Assembly: GCF_026340655.1 (NCBI RefSeq)
Contig: NZ_JAPEOZ010000001.1
Coordinates: forward strand, 4,960,001-5,024,000
Length of the DNA: 64,000 nt
Source: Streptomyces sp. NBC_01275
GTDB taxonomy: Bacteria > Actinomycetota > Actinomycetes > Streptomycetales > Streptomycetaceae
Direction: 5' to 3'
Shown here: positions 33,360 through 41,385 of the stretch, in pieces
How positions within the stretch are numbered: position 1 is the stretch's first letter
How the letters are laid out: every line of letters begins with the position of its first letter
Notes under the pieces: generated by a model
Database searches by the model: none
The model's input: only the letters and a program-made list of their open reading frames with translations
Told to the model about the DNA's origin: nothing
Translations under genes and position numbers: made by a program

Positions 33360-34751
33360 TTAATCCTGGAGGGGCAGTTCGGCGACGACCTCGAAGCCGC
33401 CCCGGGGCCGCCGCCCCGCCCGCACCCGACCCCCGGCCGACCGGGCTCGCTCCCGCATCCCGAGCAGGCCGTAGCCGGTGGGAGAAGCGGCGGGGGAAGC
33501 GGCGGGGGAAGCAGAGGAGGGAGCGGGGGGTGAGGGCGAGGCGGCGGGGGAGGCGGCGGGAGAGAAGGGCGCCGCTCCGTCGTCGGTCACCGTCACCGAC
33601 AGCCGGTCTCCGGCATAGGCGAGCCGCACTTCCGCGGTGCTCGCGCCGGCGTGTTTCGTCACGTTGGTGAGGGCCTCCTGCACGATCCGGTACGCCGTGA
33701 GATCCGCACCGGCGGTGAGCGGCCGGGGCTCGCCCTCGCTGCTGACGGCGACCTCGAGCCCTGCGCTCCGGAACGAGGCGGCCAGCTCGGGGAGTTGGGC
33801 GAGACCCGGGGTGGACGCCGTGGACGCCGTAGACGCCGTGGACGCCGTGGACGCCGTCGACTCCGGGGGTGTCGGGGGTGTGGGCTCTTCCGTGTCGTCC
33901 TCTTGGCGCAACAGGCCCACGGTGGCCTTGAGTTCGCGTAGGGCCGAGGCGGTGGCGCAGGTCAGGTCGGCGGTGAGTCGGGCGGCCTCGTCGGGCCGGG
34001 CGGGCAACTGGCGGGCCACCGCGCCGGCTTGCAGGTTGGCCAGCACCAGGTGGTGGGCGACCACGTCGTGCAGGTCGCGGGCGATGCGCAGCCGCTCCTC
34101 GGCGACCCGGCGTCGCGTCTCCTCCTCCCGGGTGCGTTCGGCGTCCTCGGCCCGGGCCTGCACGGCGTCCAGATAGGCCGCGCGCAGCCGGGTCACCGTG
34201 CCCAGCGAGGTGGGCAGCAGCAGCCAGGCGGCGGGACCGAGCAGTTTGAGGATCAGGGGTTCGCCGGCGGGACCGGCGAGCAGACCGGCCGCGACCAGCA
34301 GGGCGACGGCGGTGAAGGCGAAGGTGTTGGCGGTCCTGCGGTCGGTGCCGACGGCCAGCGAGTACAGCGCGACCATGAGGGGCGCGAGCAGCAGAACGGT
34401 GAGCAGGTACCCGAGCGAGGCCGCGCCCACCGCGCAGGCCAGGGTCGCGGCGACCGTGGAGCGGGGCCGGCCGCGCCGCCAGACGAGCGCGCCGCAGGAG
34501 ATCCCGGCGAGCACGACGCCGGGCCACCAAGCGACGCCCAGGTCCTCGCCGGGGAAGGTGATCACACTGCCGGGGAAGGCGCAGGCGAAGAGTGCGAGCG
34601 CGAGGGCCGCGTCGACGGCCCGGGGACGGCTGCCGCCGCCGTTCAGGCCGCTGGTCAGACCGACATTCACGGGGAGTCGGGGGACTTCGGGGTTTCTCCG
34701 GGCCTTCGGGTCTCTGGGGGGTCTCGGGTCTCTGTGGGGCTGGGAGCTCAT
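33360..34751 (-). CDS. NarL-type sensor histidine kinase with repetitive inserts
   Basis: The product is 463 aa. Five or so membrane helices lie in residues about 45-185. The dimerisation/phosphoacceptor segment is ERLRIARDLHDVVAHHL, with the His after DL. The ATPase N box is YRIVQEALTNVTKHA and the final glycine box is GYGLLGMRERA. Odd features are a (Ser-Thr-Ala)n run between the two catalytic parts and a long Ala/Ser/Pro insert just before the final glycine box, where the ATP lid should be. No response regulator is adjacent. It may be the third gene of an operon with two micropeptides. Confidence 0.85.
   Translation of the reverse strand: MSSQPHRDPRPPRDPKARRNPEVPRLPVNVGLTSGLNGGGSRPRAVDAALALALFACAFPGSVITFPGEDLGVAWWPGVVLAGISCGALVWRRGRPRSTVAATLACAVGAASLGYLLTVLLLAPLMVALYSLAVGTDRRTANTFAFTAVALLVAAGLLAGPAGEPLILKLLGPAAWLLLPTSLGTVTRLRAAYLDAVQARAEDAERTREEETRRRVAEERLRIARDLHDVVAHHLVLANLQAGAVARQLPARPDEAARLTADLTCATASALRELKATVGLLRQEDDTEEPTPPTPPESTASTASTASTASTASTPGLAQLPELAASFRSAGLEVAVSSEGEPRPLTAGADLTAYRIVQEALTNVTKHAGASTAEVRLAYAGDRLSVTVTDDGAAPFSPAASPAASPSPPAPSSASPAASPAASPTGYGLLGMRERARSAGGRVRAGRRPRGGFEVVAELPLQD
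33811..33864. repeat. 9-bp microsatellite inside the kinase gene
   Basis: Six units of GTGGACGCC or near variants lie in tandem at 33811-33864. They encode a Ser-Thr-Ala repeat in the linker of the kinase. Because the unit is a multiple of three, length changes would keep the frame. Confidence 0.8.
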
Positions 34752-34798
34752 GGGAGTGGGGGTCCTGTCGCTCGACCTCGGGTGAGGGGGCGGGCGGG

Positions 34799-34897
34799 TC
34801 AGCCGGTGCGGTGGCCCCAGCCGCGCCAGGCGGCGGCCAGTGCGCAGGCGCCCGCGGCGGCGGAGAGGAGGAAGAGAAGGGTCGCCTGGGGGGTCAC
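34799..34897 (-). CDS. 32-aa hydrophobic micropeptide
   Basis: GTG 34895-34897 overlaps the stop of the preceding 49-aa frame (GTGA). The product is a single membrane-helix-like peptide (ATLLFLLSAAAGACALAAAW) with a short basic tail (RGWGHRTG). It is followed by the histidine kinase gene 47 bp on. Too short for family assignment; translational coupling is the main support. Confidence 0.45.
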   Translation of the reverse strand: MTPQATLLFLLSAAAGACALAAAWRGWGHRTG

Positions 34898-35043
34898 GGC
34901 CGCACCCCGTTCGGGAGCAGGGCCTGCCAGAGCGGGACGACCGACCAGGCGGGCGCGGGGGTCTGGCGTTCCGCAGGTCGGCGGGCGGGCGCCGGTCGGC
35001 GGGGGCGGCTCTTCCTGGCCGGGGCGATGGTGGTGTGCGGCAT
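34894..35043 (-). CDS. 49-aa basic Pro-rich small protein
   Basis: ATG 35041-35043 has an AGGAG site 8 bp upstream. The protein begins MPHTTIAPARKSRPRRPAPA and ends with a hydrophobic segment (AWSVVPLWQALLPNGVRP). It is the first gene downstream of three operator copies, divergent from marR. The clear ribosome binding site and the coupled next frame support it as a real gene. The role is unknown. Confidence 0.55.
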   Translation of the reverse strand: MPHTTIAPARKSRPRRPAPARRPAERQTPAPAWSVVPLWQALLPNGVRP

Positions 35044-35081
35044 GACGGACGCTCCTGTGGGCGTGGGACGTAACCAGTAAG

Positions 35082-35098
35082 TTGCTTGAGTTAGGCAA
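35082..35098. promoter_or_regulatory. MarR-type operator copy 3
   Basis: TTGCTTGAGTTAGGCAA, in the divergent region between marR and the micropeptide-kinase genes. Confidence 0.75.
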
Positions 35099-35109
35099 TC
35101 ATGTTGAGG

Positions 35110-35126
35110 TTACTTAAGTCAAGCAA
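35110..35126. promoter_or_regulatory. MarR-type operator copy 4 (opposite orientation)
   Basis: TTACTTAAGTCAAGCAA is the reverse complement form of the consensus (TTGCTTGACTTAAGTAA). It is spaced 28 bp from its neighbours on both sides. Confidence 0.7.
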
Positions 35127-35137
35127 CCTTCTTGATC

Positions 35138-35154
35138 TTGCTTGAGTTAGGCAA
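35138..35154. promoter_or_regulatory. MarR-type operator copy 5
   Basis: TTGCTTGAGTTAGGCAA, identical to copy 3, and 19 bp before the marR start. This fits autorepression. Confidence 0.75.
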
Positions 35155-35173
35155 GTATCGGTACCGTGGGCGT

Positions 35174-35674
35174 ATGCCCATACCGCCCTCCGCACCGCCC
35201 GTACCCGCAGACGTGATCGCGATCGAGCAGGCTCTGACCCGCATCACGTACCTGGCCGGACGCGCCCGTCAGCACGAACGGCTGATGGCGCTCGTCGGAC
35301 TTCCGCTGGATCGGGCCGCCGTGGCGATCCTGCGCTACCTGGGGGAGGAGGACCTGCTGCGCCCGGGGGTGCTGGCCGTACGTCTCTCCGTGGAGGCCTC
35401 TCATGTCACGCGCCAGCTGAGGCAGTTGGAGACGGCCGGCTTCGTGATCCGGGTCCCGGACCCGGAGGACCGCAGGGCCCAGCTCATCCAGCTCACCGAG
35501 GCCGGCCAGGCCGCCGTCGACCGCATACGGGAAGTGGGTCACCAGGGCATGCGCAGCGCCCTGGCCCACTGGTCCCCGGACGACCTGCGGCGACTCTCGG
35601 GCCTCTTCCACCGCCTCGTCGACGACTTCGTCGCCCACGCGGAGGTGCCGGTGGAGGGCGCGTCCGAGGTCTGA
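35174..35674 (+). CDS. MarR-family transcriptional repressor
   Basis: The product is 166 aa. The winged helix lies at about 55-120: VLAVRLSVEASHVTRQLRQL as the recognition region and RVPDPEDRRAQLIQLTEAG as the wing with the typical DxRR. Helices at both ends form the dimer interface. ATG 35174 is chosen; the upstream ATG-like start at 35132 lies in the operator region. It very likely binds the seven 17-bp palindromes in this window and so controls the MFS exporter, the micropeptide-kinase genes, the GtrA-like gene and itself. The ligand is unknown. Confidence 0.9.
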   Translation: MPIPPSAPPVPADVIAIEQALTRITYLAGRARQHERLMALVGLPLDRAAVAILRYLGEEDLLRPGVLAVRLSVEASHVTRQLRQLETAGFVIRVPDPEDRRAQLIQLTEAGQAAVDRIREVGHQGMRSALAHWSPDDLRRLSGLFHRLVDDFVAHAEVPVEGASEV

Positions 35675-35717
35675 GGAGTCGGAGGTCTGAAGAGTCGGAG
35701 GCCTGAATCGACTGTCG

Positions 35718-35744
35718 ACGCCCGCGGCCGGTGGCCGCGGGCGT
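35718..35744. terminator. Bidirectional terminator hairpin
   Basis: A perfect 12-bp stem (ACGCCCGCGGCC at 35718-35729, GGCCGCGGGCGT at 35733-35744) has a GGT loop and is followed by TGTCGT. It sits between the convergent marR and GtrA-like genes. Confidence 0.8.
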
Positions 35745-35817
35745 TGTCGTACGTCCAGCCCTGCGTGGGCGCCGAGGTGGCCGCCGTCGCTTCAGCCGCC
35801 CGCTTCAGCCGCCCGCT

Positions 35818-36621
35818 TCAGCCGCCCACTGCGGCCAGAACCGGCGCGGCCGTCGTGACGGGACGTCGGCCGGTGCGACCGCTGCGGTCGGGCGTTCGCT
35901 GCGGTCGGGTGACGGTCGTGCGGCCGGTGTGGCCGGCCCGTCCGGGTACGGCCGGGGCCTGCGCGGTGACCGGAATGCTCGGGGCGGCCGGGGTGGCCGG
36001 GGTGATCGAGGCAGCCGGAGCGATCAGGGCGGCCGGGCTGGTCATGGCGGCCAGGGCGTTGAGGGGAGCCGGACCGAACGGGGTCGCCGGAGTCATCGGG
36101 GCCGCCGGGGCGATCAGGACCGCCGGGGCGGTCAGGTGGGTCGGAGAAGCAACGGCGGCCGTCGGCGCCTGCATCGTCGGGACCGTGGTCGTCTGCTGTC
36201 CGGCTCGGCCCGTCGCGAAGACGAACAGGCGCAGGATCACGAAGCGGCCTATGCCGGCGAGGCCGGACGCGGAGAGGTAGACGAGCTGCTCGGTCAGCAG
36301 GCCGGGGGAGGACTGCACGGCGTGGAGGGCGAACATCGCGACGCAGGTCGCGGCGTAGGCCGCCGCCGCGGAGCCCGCCGACTGCCAGTGGCGGCGCCAG
36401 CCGGCGCGGCGGCCGGTGCGGAAGGTGAAGCGGGCGTGCAGCTCGGTGCACAGCAGGGTGGACGCGACCGTGATCAGCGCGTTCGCCAACGTCCAGGGCA
36501 TCAGTCCGGCCAGCAGCGGGACCGCGAGGCTGGAGAGGACGCCGACCCCGCCGCCGAAGACGACGAAGCGGGCGAAGGAGCCCAGGGCGGGCAGCGACTT
36601 CAGCGACTTCTGTGCCTTCAC
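35818..36621 (-). CDS. GtrA-like membrane protein with long repetitive tail
   Basis: The product is 267 aa. The first about 140 residues form a GtrA domain with four membrane helices (FARFVVFGGGVGVLSSLAVP, LITVASTLLCTELHARFTFR, AAAYAATCVAMFALHAV, and a last helix ending RFVILRLFVFA). GtrA proteins are thought to flip lipid-linked sugars. The rest is an Ala/Pro/Thr repeat (units like LIAPAA, MTPATP, AAMTSPAA) and a basic end. The tail DNA is repetitive and may be slippage-prone. Two operator copies lie upstream. Confidence 0.75.
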   Translation of the reverse strand: MKAQKSLKSLPALGSFARFVVFGGGVGVLSSLAVPLLAGLMPWTLANALITVASTLLCTELHARFTFRTGRRAGWRRHWQSAGSAAAAYAATCVAMFALHAVQSSPGLLTEQLVYLSASGLAGIGRFVILRLFVFATGRAGQQTTTVPTMQAPTAAVASPTHLTAPAVLIAPAAPMTPATPFGPAPLNALAAMTSPAALIAPAASITPATPAAPSIPVTAQAPAVPGRAGHTGRTTVTRPQRTPDRSGRTGRRPVTTAAPVLAAVGG

Positions 36622-36648
36622 GGCGGTTCCTTCCGCAGCGGACCAAGC

Positions 36649-36665
36649 TTGCTTAACTCAGGCAA
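36649..36665. promoter_or_regulatory. MarR-type operator copy 6
   Basis: TTGCTTAACTCAGGCAA, 28 bp upstream of the GtrA-like start. The same 28-bp spacing separates it from copy 7. Confidence 0.7.
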
Positions 36666-36676
36666 CTATAAATAGC

Positions 36677-36693
36677 TTGCTTGACTTACGCAA
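36677..36693. promoter_or_regulatory. MarR-type operator copy 7
   Basis: TTGCTTGACTTACGCAA, identical to copy 2. Upstream of the GtrA-like gene. Confidence 0.75.
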
Positions 36694-36733
36694 GTACCGC
36701 AACGGAGGAAGCCCCCCTTCGCTCCCCATACGG

Positions 36734-36779
36734 CCGCGGACGGGAGCGGGGGGCCGAAGACCCCCACTCCCGTCCGCGG
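36734..36779 (-). terminator. Terminator of the CIS operon
   Basis: A 13-bp perfect stem (CCGCGGACGGGAG at 36734-36746, CTCCCGTCCGCGG at 36767-36779) continues past one mismatch into five more GC pairs. It lies 50 bp after the stop of the last CIS gene on the minus strand. Confidence 0.85.
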
Positions 36780-36828
36780 TGTTCGCCGACTTGCCAGACG
36801 CGTCAGGACGCGCGTCAGGACCCGTTGA

Positions 36829-38277
36829 TCAGGACGCGTTGGCGCTCGACGGTCCGAAGAACTCGATCTCCGCTATCGCCACCTGCTTGCTCGTCGAGGC
36901 GGAGTACGCCGACTCGATGGTGAAGCGGACCTTGGTGACCTCGCCGACGCGGAACGCGCGCGGCTGGGAGCCCGCGCTCTGGTCCAGGGTGATCTCGCGG
37001 GTCGTGGTCTTGCCGTCCTTCAGGGTGATCGTCGCCTTGAGCCGGTGCGGCAGGGCCGACTGGGTGAGCTGGTCGGCGCGGGTCGACGTGCCCGACGTGA
37101 AGAGCACGTTCAGCAGCCGGGTCGGCTCCTCGAAGCGGGCCTCGATCCACTCGCCCTCGCCCGACTGCGAGACCCCCGGCCCCCACCAGGTGTTGTTGAT
37201 CTTGTCGAAGGCCAGCTCCGGCTTGTGCCCGGGGTAGGAGCGGGACGCGGCGAACGTGTCGGGAGCGACCGGCGCGCGCTTGGCGAAGTGGTCGCGGGTG
37301 GCCTGTACGGCGGCGGGTGTCTTCGCCCCCGCGATGACGAGGAGGGTGAGGACGGCCGCCGCCACCACCCACGTGACGATCCGGTCGAAGGTACGGCGCA
37401 GCCGCGGGCGGTCGCCGGCCCACGGGGTCTCCCGGTTACGGAAGTCCAGCACCCGGCGCCACCAGGGCCGACGCTCCGTCGAACGGTCCTCCCGCGCCAT
37501 CGGCATCGCGCACCGCGCGCAGAAGTGCCGGTCGGGCCGGTTGGGGGTGGAGCACCAGGGGCAGGGGACGCCGTTCTCGTCGCCGTACTGGGGGCCGGGG
37601 GCGCGCACCTGGGGGCGGTCGGCGACCGGGCGGCCGGGCAGCACCGGAGCGACGGTCGGCGGTGCGGCGGCGGACGGCTCCGGGTCGGCGACGGGGACGA
37701 GGAGGGAGCGGGCCCGGGCGGCCATCGTGTCGCCGAGGGCGGGGGCCGCGGGCACGGGCCGGGTGGGCGCGGTCTCGTCGGGCGCGGGCGCGGGCGCGGG
37801 CGCGGGCACGGGTGAGGGGGCGGGGGCTCCGGCGGTCGTGCCGTGGTCGTCCGCGTCCGGGGGGATCGGCGGGAGGGGCGTCTCCGCCGTGTCGTCGTCG
37901 TCCGAGGTGCGGTGGTCGTCCGCCGGGGCGGGGGCGGCCTGCGGCGAGCCCTCCCCGGTGCCGGTGCCGGTGCCGGAGCCGGCCGTAGCCGTGGGCGTGG
38001 ACGCGGACGTGGAGCCCGAGGCCGAAACGGCGGCGGAACCGGAGGCCGGTCGGGTGCTCGCGTCGCTCGCCGAACCGGAAGCCGACCCGGAAGCCGAACC
38101 GGAAGCCGAACCGCTCGCCGTCCCCGTCCCCGTTCCCGTTCCCGTTCCTGTCCCCGCCGGGGCCGTGGCCCGTGCCGGGGAGCGGTCCGTCCAGCTGAGT
38201 ACGGCCCCGCACGCGTCGCAGAACGACTGGCCGGGCTCTGCCCGGGTGCCGCACTCGGCGCAGTTCTGGGTGGTCAT
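36829..38277 (-). CDS. Zinc-ribbon, single-pass membrane protein with glycan-binding domain, CIS cluster
   Basis: The product is 482 aa. An N-terminal zinc ribbon (CAECG, then CDACG) leads into a long disordered part of Ser/Gly/Thr and Pro runs. A second zinc ribbon (CPWCS, CARCAMP) is at about 240-260, then a basic stretch and one membrane helix at about 300-318 (WVVAAAVLTLLVIAG). The C-terminal about 130 residues (PELAFDKINNTWWGPG, then VRFTIESAY) resemble an NADase-type or discoidin glycan-binding domain. The topology has a cytoplasmic part that can grip the particle and an outer part that can bind wall sugars. It may be the counterpart of the CisA membrane adaptor of S. coelicolor, which I cannot confirm. 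Confidence 0.7.
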   Translation of the reverse strand: MTTQNCAECGTRAEPGQSFCDACGAVLSWTDRSPARATAPAGTGTGTGTGTGTASGSASGSASGSASGSASDASTRPASGSAAVSASGSTSASTPTATAGSGTGTGTGEGSPQAAPAPADDHRTSDDDDTAETPLPPIPPDADDHGTTAGAPAPSPVPAPAPAPAPDETAPTRPVPAAPALGDTMAARARSLLVPVADPEPSAAAPPTVAPVLPGRPVADRPQVRAPGPQYGDENGVPCPWCSTPNRPDRHFCARCAMPMAREDRSTERRPWWRRVLDFRNRETPWAGDRPRLRRTFDRIVTWVVAAAVLTLLVIAGAKTPAAVQATRDHFAKRAPVAPDTFAASRSYPGHKPELAFDKINNTWWGPGVSQSGEGEWIEARFEEPTRLLNVLFTSGTSTRADQLTQSALPHRLKATITLKDGKTTTREITLDQSAGSQPRAFRVGEVTKVRFTIESAYSASTSKQVAIAEIEFFGPSSANAS

Positions 38278-38831
38278 CTTTCCGGGATCCTTTCGGCGGC
38301 GGTCACCTGGACCGTGTACGGCATGTGGGCGGGGCGGGCGGCCGCCACCAGGGCGTCCAGGCGGTGCTCGTCCGCCGGGCCGGGGTCGGGCAGCCGGATC
38401 GTGACGTGCAGATGGGGGCGGGGAAGGCCGGGGAACGGGCCGAGCGGGCGGGCGTTCCAGGTCGCGCCGCCGCTCTCGGAGATCTCCGGCTCCACGCCGA
38501 ACGCGAGCCGCACCGCCTCCGCGAGCCCCCGCGGGGTGCCCCGGACCCGGTGCAGATACGCGGCGGCGGCGACGGCGGCCCGCAGCCGCGGCTCCGGTTC
38601 CGTGCCGTCGGTCTCCGCGCCGACCCAGCCCGCCAGCCAGCGGGTGAAGTCGACCGGCGCGAGGGCCGGGTCGAAGTAGGCGGGCAGACAGTCGAGGACG
38701 TTGAGGATCGGCGCGATCACCTCGTCGAGCCCGGCGACGAAGCGCTGGGCGAGGTCGTCCTCGGCGAACACGGCGGGCAGCATCCCGCCGATCGGTGCGG
38801 ACGACTCGAGCCCGTCCACCGAGCCCCTCAT
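38274..38831 (-). CDS. CIS baseplate protein, tail protein I-like
   Basis: The product is 185 aa. Sequence such as LPAYFDPALAPVDFTRWLAGWVG, here seen as PAYFDPALAPVDF and WLAGWVGAE, and RVRGTPRGLAEAVRLAFG, is the phage tail protein domain (TIGR02242) found in Afp12-like components. It should join the baseplate wedge to the outer baseplate parts. The stop overlaps the start of the following zinc-ribbon gene by 4 bp (ATGA). Confidence 0.85.
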   Translation of the reverse strand: MRGSVDGLESSAPIGGMLPAVFAEDDLAQRFVAGLDEVIAPILNVLDCLPAYFDPALAPVDFTRWLAGWVGAETDGTEPEPRLRAAVAAAAYLHRVRGTPRGLAEAVRLAFGVEPEISESGGATWNARPLGPFPGLPRPHLHVTIRLPDPGPADEHRLDALVAAARPAHMPYTVQVTAAERIPER

Positions 38832-38898
38832 CGCACTCCTCCCCGGGCTCCGTCGGGGCGGCCGGAGAGACCCTCGGCGGACGACTCCCGTGGCCCCC

Positions 38899-40857
38899 TC
38901 ACGACCCGTCCCCGATCACCCGGACGCGGTGGTCGTAGGAGAACACCAGGGCCGGCGCCGCCAGGTCGATGCGGTCGGTCGCCTCGCCGCGCTTGCCGGT
39001 CAGCGGGTCGGCGGCGTGCAGGGTGACCTGGTCGACGAGTTCGACGCCGGGCACGCGTTGCAGCACCGCGAACACCTCGCCGGACTGCACCGGCCGCCCG
39101 AACGGCCAGCCCCGCCCGTCCGCGCCGCCGGTCAGCGGGTCGAGGTGGCGGTAGAGGGCGTCGTGGGCCTGGCGGCGCACCCGGTCGGTGTCGACGCCCC
39201 GGAAGGCGTGCACGGTCGCCACGACGGTGACGCCCTGGTAGAAAGGCGGCCCGACCGACAACCGCGTCCCGATCAGGCGGCGTTCGTCCAGGTGGCGGGT
39301 GATGCGGTCCAACAGGGCGTCGCCGGGCACGAGTTGCTCGAAGCGCAGTCGGCCGCCGGGGTCGGCTACGGCCTGCGGGACCACCAACACCCGTACGGCG
39401 TAGGCCCCGTGCTCGCCCTCCTCGCCCTCCAGGCAGGTGATGCGGGCGGTCTCGGGGGCGGCGCGGCGGGCCAGCTCCTCGTAGTCGCGCAGGGTGACGG
39501 CCCGCTCCTGGGCGCGCAGGGTGATCGGGGCGCGGAGCTTGGCCTCCTGCACCGTCTCGCCCTCGACCCCGCCGCGCGCGGCCTCCCGGTTGACGACCTC
39601 GGAGACGTACGGCACGGAGGTGCGCAGCACCTGCACCGCGCCCCGGGCCACGTTTCCGGCGCGGCCTCCGCCGGTGCGGTAGCGGCGGGCGCGGACGACC
39701 GAGCCCTTGGGGGCCACCGCGCCGTACTGGCGCAGGCTGCCGTCGGGTTCGCGGACGGACGGGCCGAAGGCGATCTCGCCGGTGGCCGCGTCGAGGGTGA
39801 GGTGGCGGTCGTAGGGGCCGGACGCGGCGAAGTGGGGGACGACCTGCCAGTCCACCCAGCCCTCGTGCTCGGCGGTCTGGAGGAGGAGGGGCGGGTCGTC
39901 GCCGACGACCGGGGCGTGGGCCAGGCGCAGCCGCTGTCCGGGCAGGCCGGTCGACTCGCCGAGGGCCTCGTCGTACACCGTCTCGGCGTGCACGGCCGGA
40001 GCGGTGCCGCCGACCGTGAAGACCTCGGCGGAGCGGACCGTGGGGGAGGTGGTGTAGAAGGGCTGGCGGGGCAGGGGCTCGGTGACGCGGCAGCGCAGCC
40101 AGCCGGCCTCCTGGCCGCCGGAGCGGGACAGGACATGGCCCGCGGGGATGTGCAGGACGACCTCGCCGGGGCGGTTGAGGCCGCCGGTGCCGTCGCGGTC
40201 GACCTCGCACTCCTGCCAGCCGTCCTCCGTCCACGCCTCCCACACCAGCGGCGGCTGGCGCGGGTCGACGCCGACGCCGTCCACGCGGCTGTCCAGCTCC
40301 AGGGCGACGGCGCAGTGCGGGACGGCCGCGCTCAGCCCGAGCAGCATGCAGTCGCCGGGCTGCGGGGCCTCGGCGAAGCACAGCAGGTCCTTGCCCTCGG
40401 TGAGGTCGGTGGTCCGGTCGTTGACCGGCTCGCCCTGGAGCTGCACCACCAGGTAGCGCAACGAGCAGGCCACGACGGTGAGTTCGCGTTCGGTCGCGAA
40501 GACGACGGCCTCCTCGCTCTCCGTGCGCACGGTCGCGATCTCGGTGCCCACCGGCAGCAGCACCGGTTCCTCCTGCGGGGCCGACAGCCAGAAGGTGACG
40601 TCCGTGCGGGCGGCCGACGGCGGGAAGAGCCGGATGCCCACCAGGTCCAGGAAGGCGAGGTGGTTCTTGTCCGGGACGCGGTTGAGGCGGTAGACGATCT
40701 GGTCGGCCATGTGGGCGACCGTCTCGACGAGCGTCACGCCGGGGTCGGAGACGTTGTGGTCGGTCCACTCCGGTGCGCGCTGCTGGATGTAGCGCTTGGC
40801 GTCGTCGACGAACTGCTGGAAGCGGCGGTCGTCGAGGTTGGGGGAGGGCAGGGCCAT
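38899..40857 (-). CDS. CIS putative baseplate assembly protein, J-like
   Basis: The product is 652 aa. ATG 40855-40857 opens MALPSPNLDDRRFQQFVDDA, then HNVSDPGVTLVETVAHMADQ, the signature of TIGR02243/gpJ-like proteins. The mid part has RNVARGAVQVLR-like beta-rich repeats and the C-terminus QSGEVFAVLQRVPGVELVDQ. It is the Afp11 counterpart, forming the baseplate wedge ring with the gp25-like protein. Start and the previous stop overlap (ATGA). The 67 bp between it and the I-like gene hold nothing recognised. Confidence 0.9.
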   Translation of the reverse strand: MALPSPNLDDRRFQQFVDDAKRYIQQRAPEWTDHNVSDPGVTLVETVAHMADQIVYRLNRVPDKNHLAFLDLVGIRLFPPSAARTDVTFWLSAPQEEPVLLPVGTEIATVRTESEEAVVFATERELTVVACSLRYLVVQLQGEPVNDRTTDLTEGKDLLCFAEAPQPGDCMLLGLSAAVPHCAVALELDSRVDGVGVDPRQPPLVWEAWTEDGWQECEVDRDGTGGLNRPGEVVLHIPAGHVLSRSGGQEAGWLRCRVTEPLPRQPFYTTSPTVRSAEVFTVGGTAPAVHAETVYDEALGESTGLPGQRLRLAHAPVVGDDPPLLLQTAEHEGWVDWQVVPHFAASGPYDRHLTLDAATGEIAFGPSVREPDGSLRQYGAVAPKGSVVRARRYRTGGGRAGNVARGAVQVLRTSVPYVSEVVNREAARGGVEGETVQEAKLRAPITLRAQERAVTLRDYEELARRAAPETARITCLEGEEGEHGAYAVRVLVVPQAVADPGGRLRFEQLVPGDALLDRITRHLDERRLIGTRLSVGPPFYQGVTVVATVHAFRGVDTDRVRRQAHDALYRHLDPLTGGADGRGWPFGRPVQSGEVFAVLQRVPGVELVDQVTLHAADPLTGKRGEATDRIDLAAPALVFSYDHRVRVIGDGS

Positions 40858-41342
40858 CAGCGGTCGCTTTCGGAAGCCGGGCTGCCGGAAGGCGGACCGG
40901 AGATCGGGCCGGAGGTCGGGCCGGACGCCGGACCGGAGGAGTCCGGCTCGTCGTGGGACGGGATGACGTAGAAGGGGAAGACGAGGCTGCGCGGGTTGTT
41001 GGTGCCGCGGATCGCGTAGCGGACGTCGATGAAGAGCACGCCCTGCTCGGGTCCCGCGGTGACCTCGACGTCGGTGACCTCGATGCGCGGCTCCCAGCGG
41101 TCCAGGCTGGTGTACACCTCGTGCTGGATGCGGCCGGCGGTGGCCTCGTTGACCGGGGCGAAGACCAGGTCGTGGATGGCGCAGCCGAACTCCGGGCGCA
41201 TCGGCCGCTCGCCCGGCGCGGTCGCCAGGACCAGCCGGATCGCCTCCTCGACCTCGCGCTCCCCGCTGACCATGGCGATGCCGCCGGTGGGCCCGATGCG
41301 CAGCGGAAACGCCCACCCGGACCCGACGAACTGTTCGGCCAT
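40857..41342 (-). CDS. CIS baseplate wedge protein, gp25-like
   Basis: The product is 161 aa. The GPW/gp25 domain covers about 1-130, with GREVEEAIRLVLATAPGERP-like sequence (EVEEAIRLVLATAPGERPM) and PEFGCAIHDLVFAP. This protein binds sheath and core wedge and starts contraction. A repetitive Ser/Gly/Pro tail (SGPASGPTSGPISGPPSG) follows. It lies 43 bp after the spike gene and overlaps the J-like gene by 4 bp. Confidence 0.9.
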   Translation of the reverse strand: MAEQFVGSGWAFPLRIGPTGGIAMVSGEREVEEAIRLVLATAPGERPMRPEFGCAIHDLVFAPVNEATAGRIQHEVYTSLDRWEPRIEVTDVEVTAGPEQGVLFIDVRYAIRGTNNPRSLVFPFYVIPSHDEPDSSGPASGPTSGPISGPPSGSPASESDR

Positions 41343-41385
41343 CAGAGGGCCACCCGCCTTCTACGTACTCTTCTGTCTTCTGCTG

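Noticed and set aside
38832..38898. Possible small gene between J-like and I-like baseplate genes
   Set aside because: Only 67 bp; no start with ribosome binding site.
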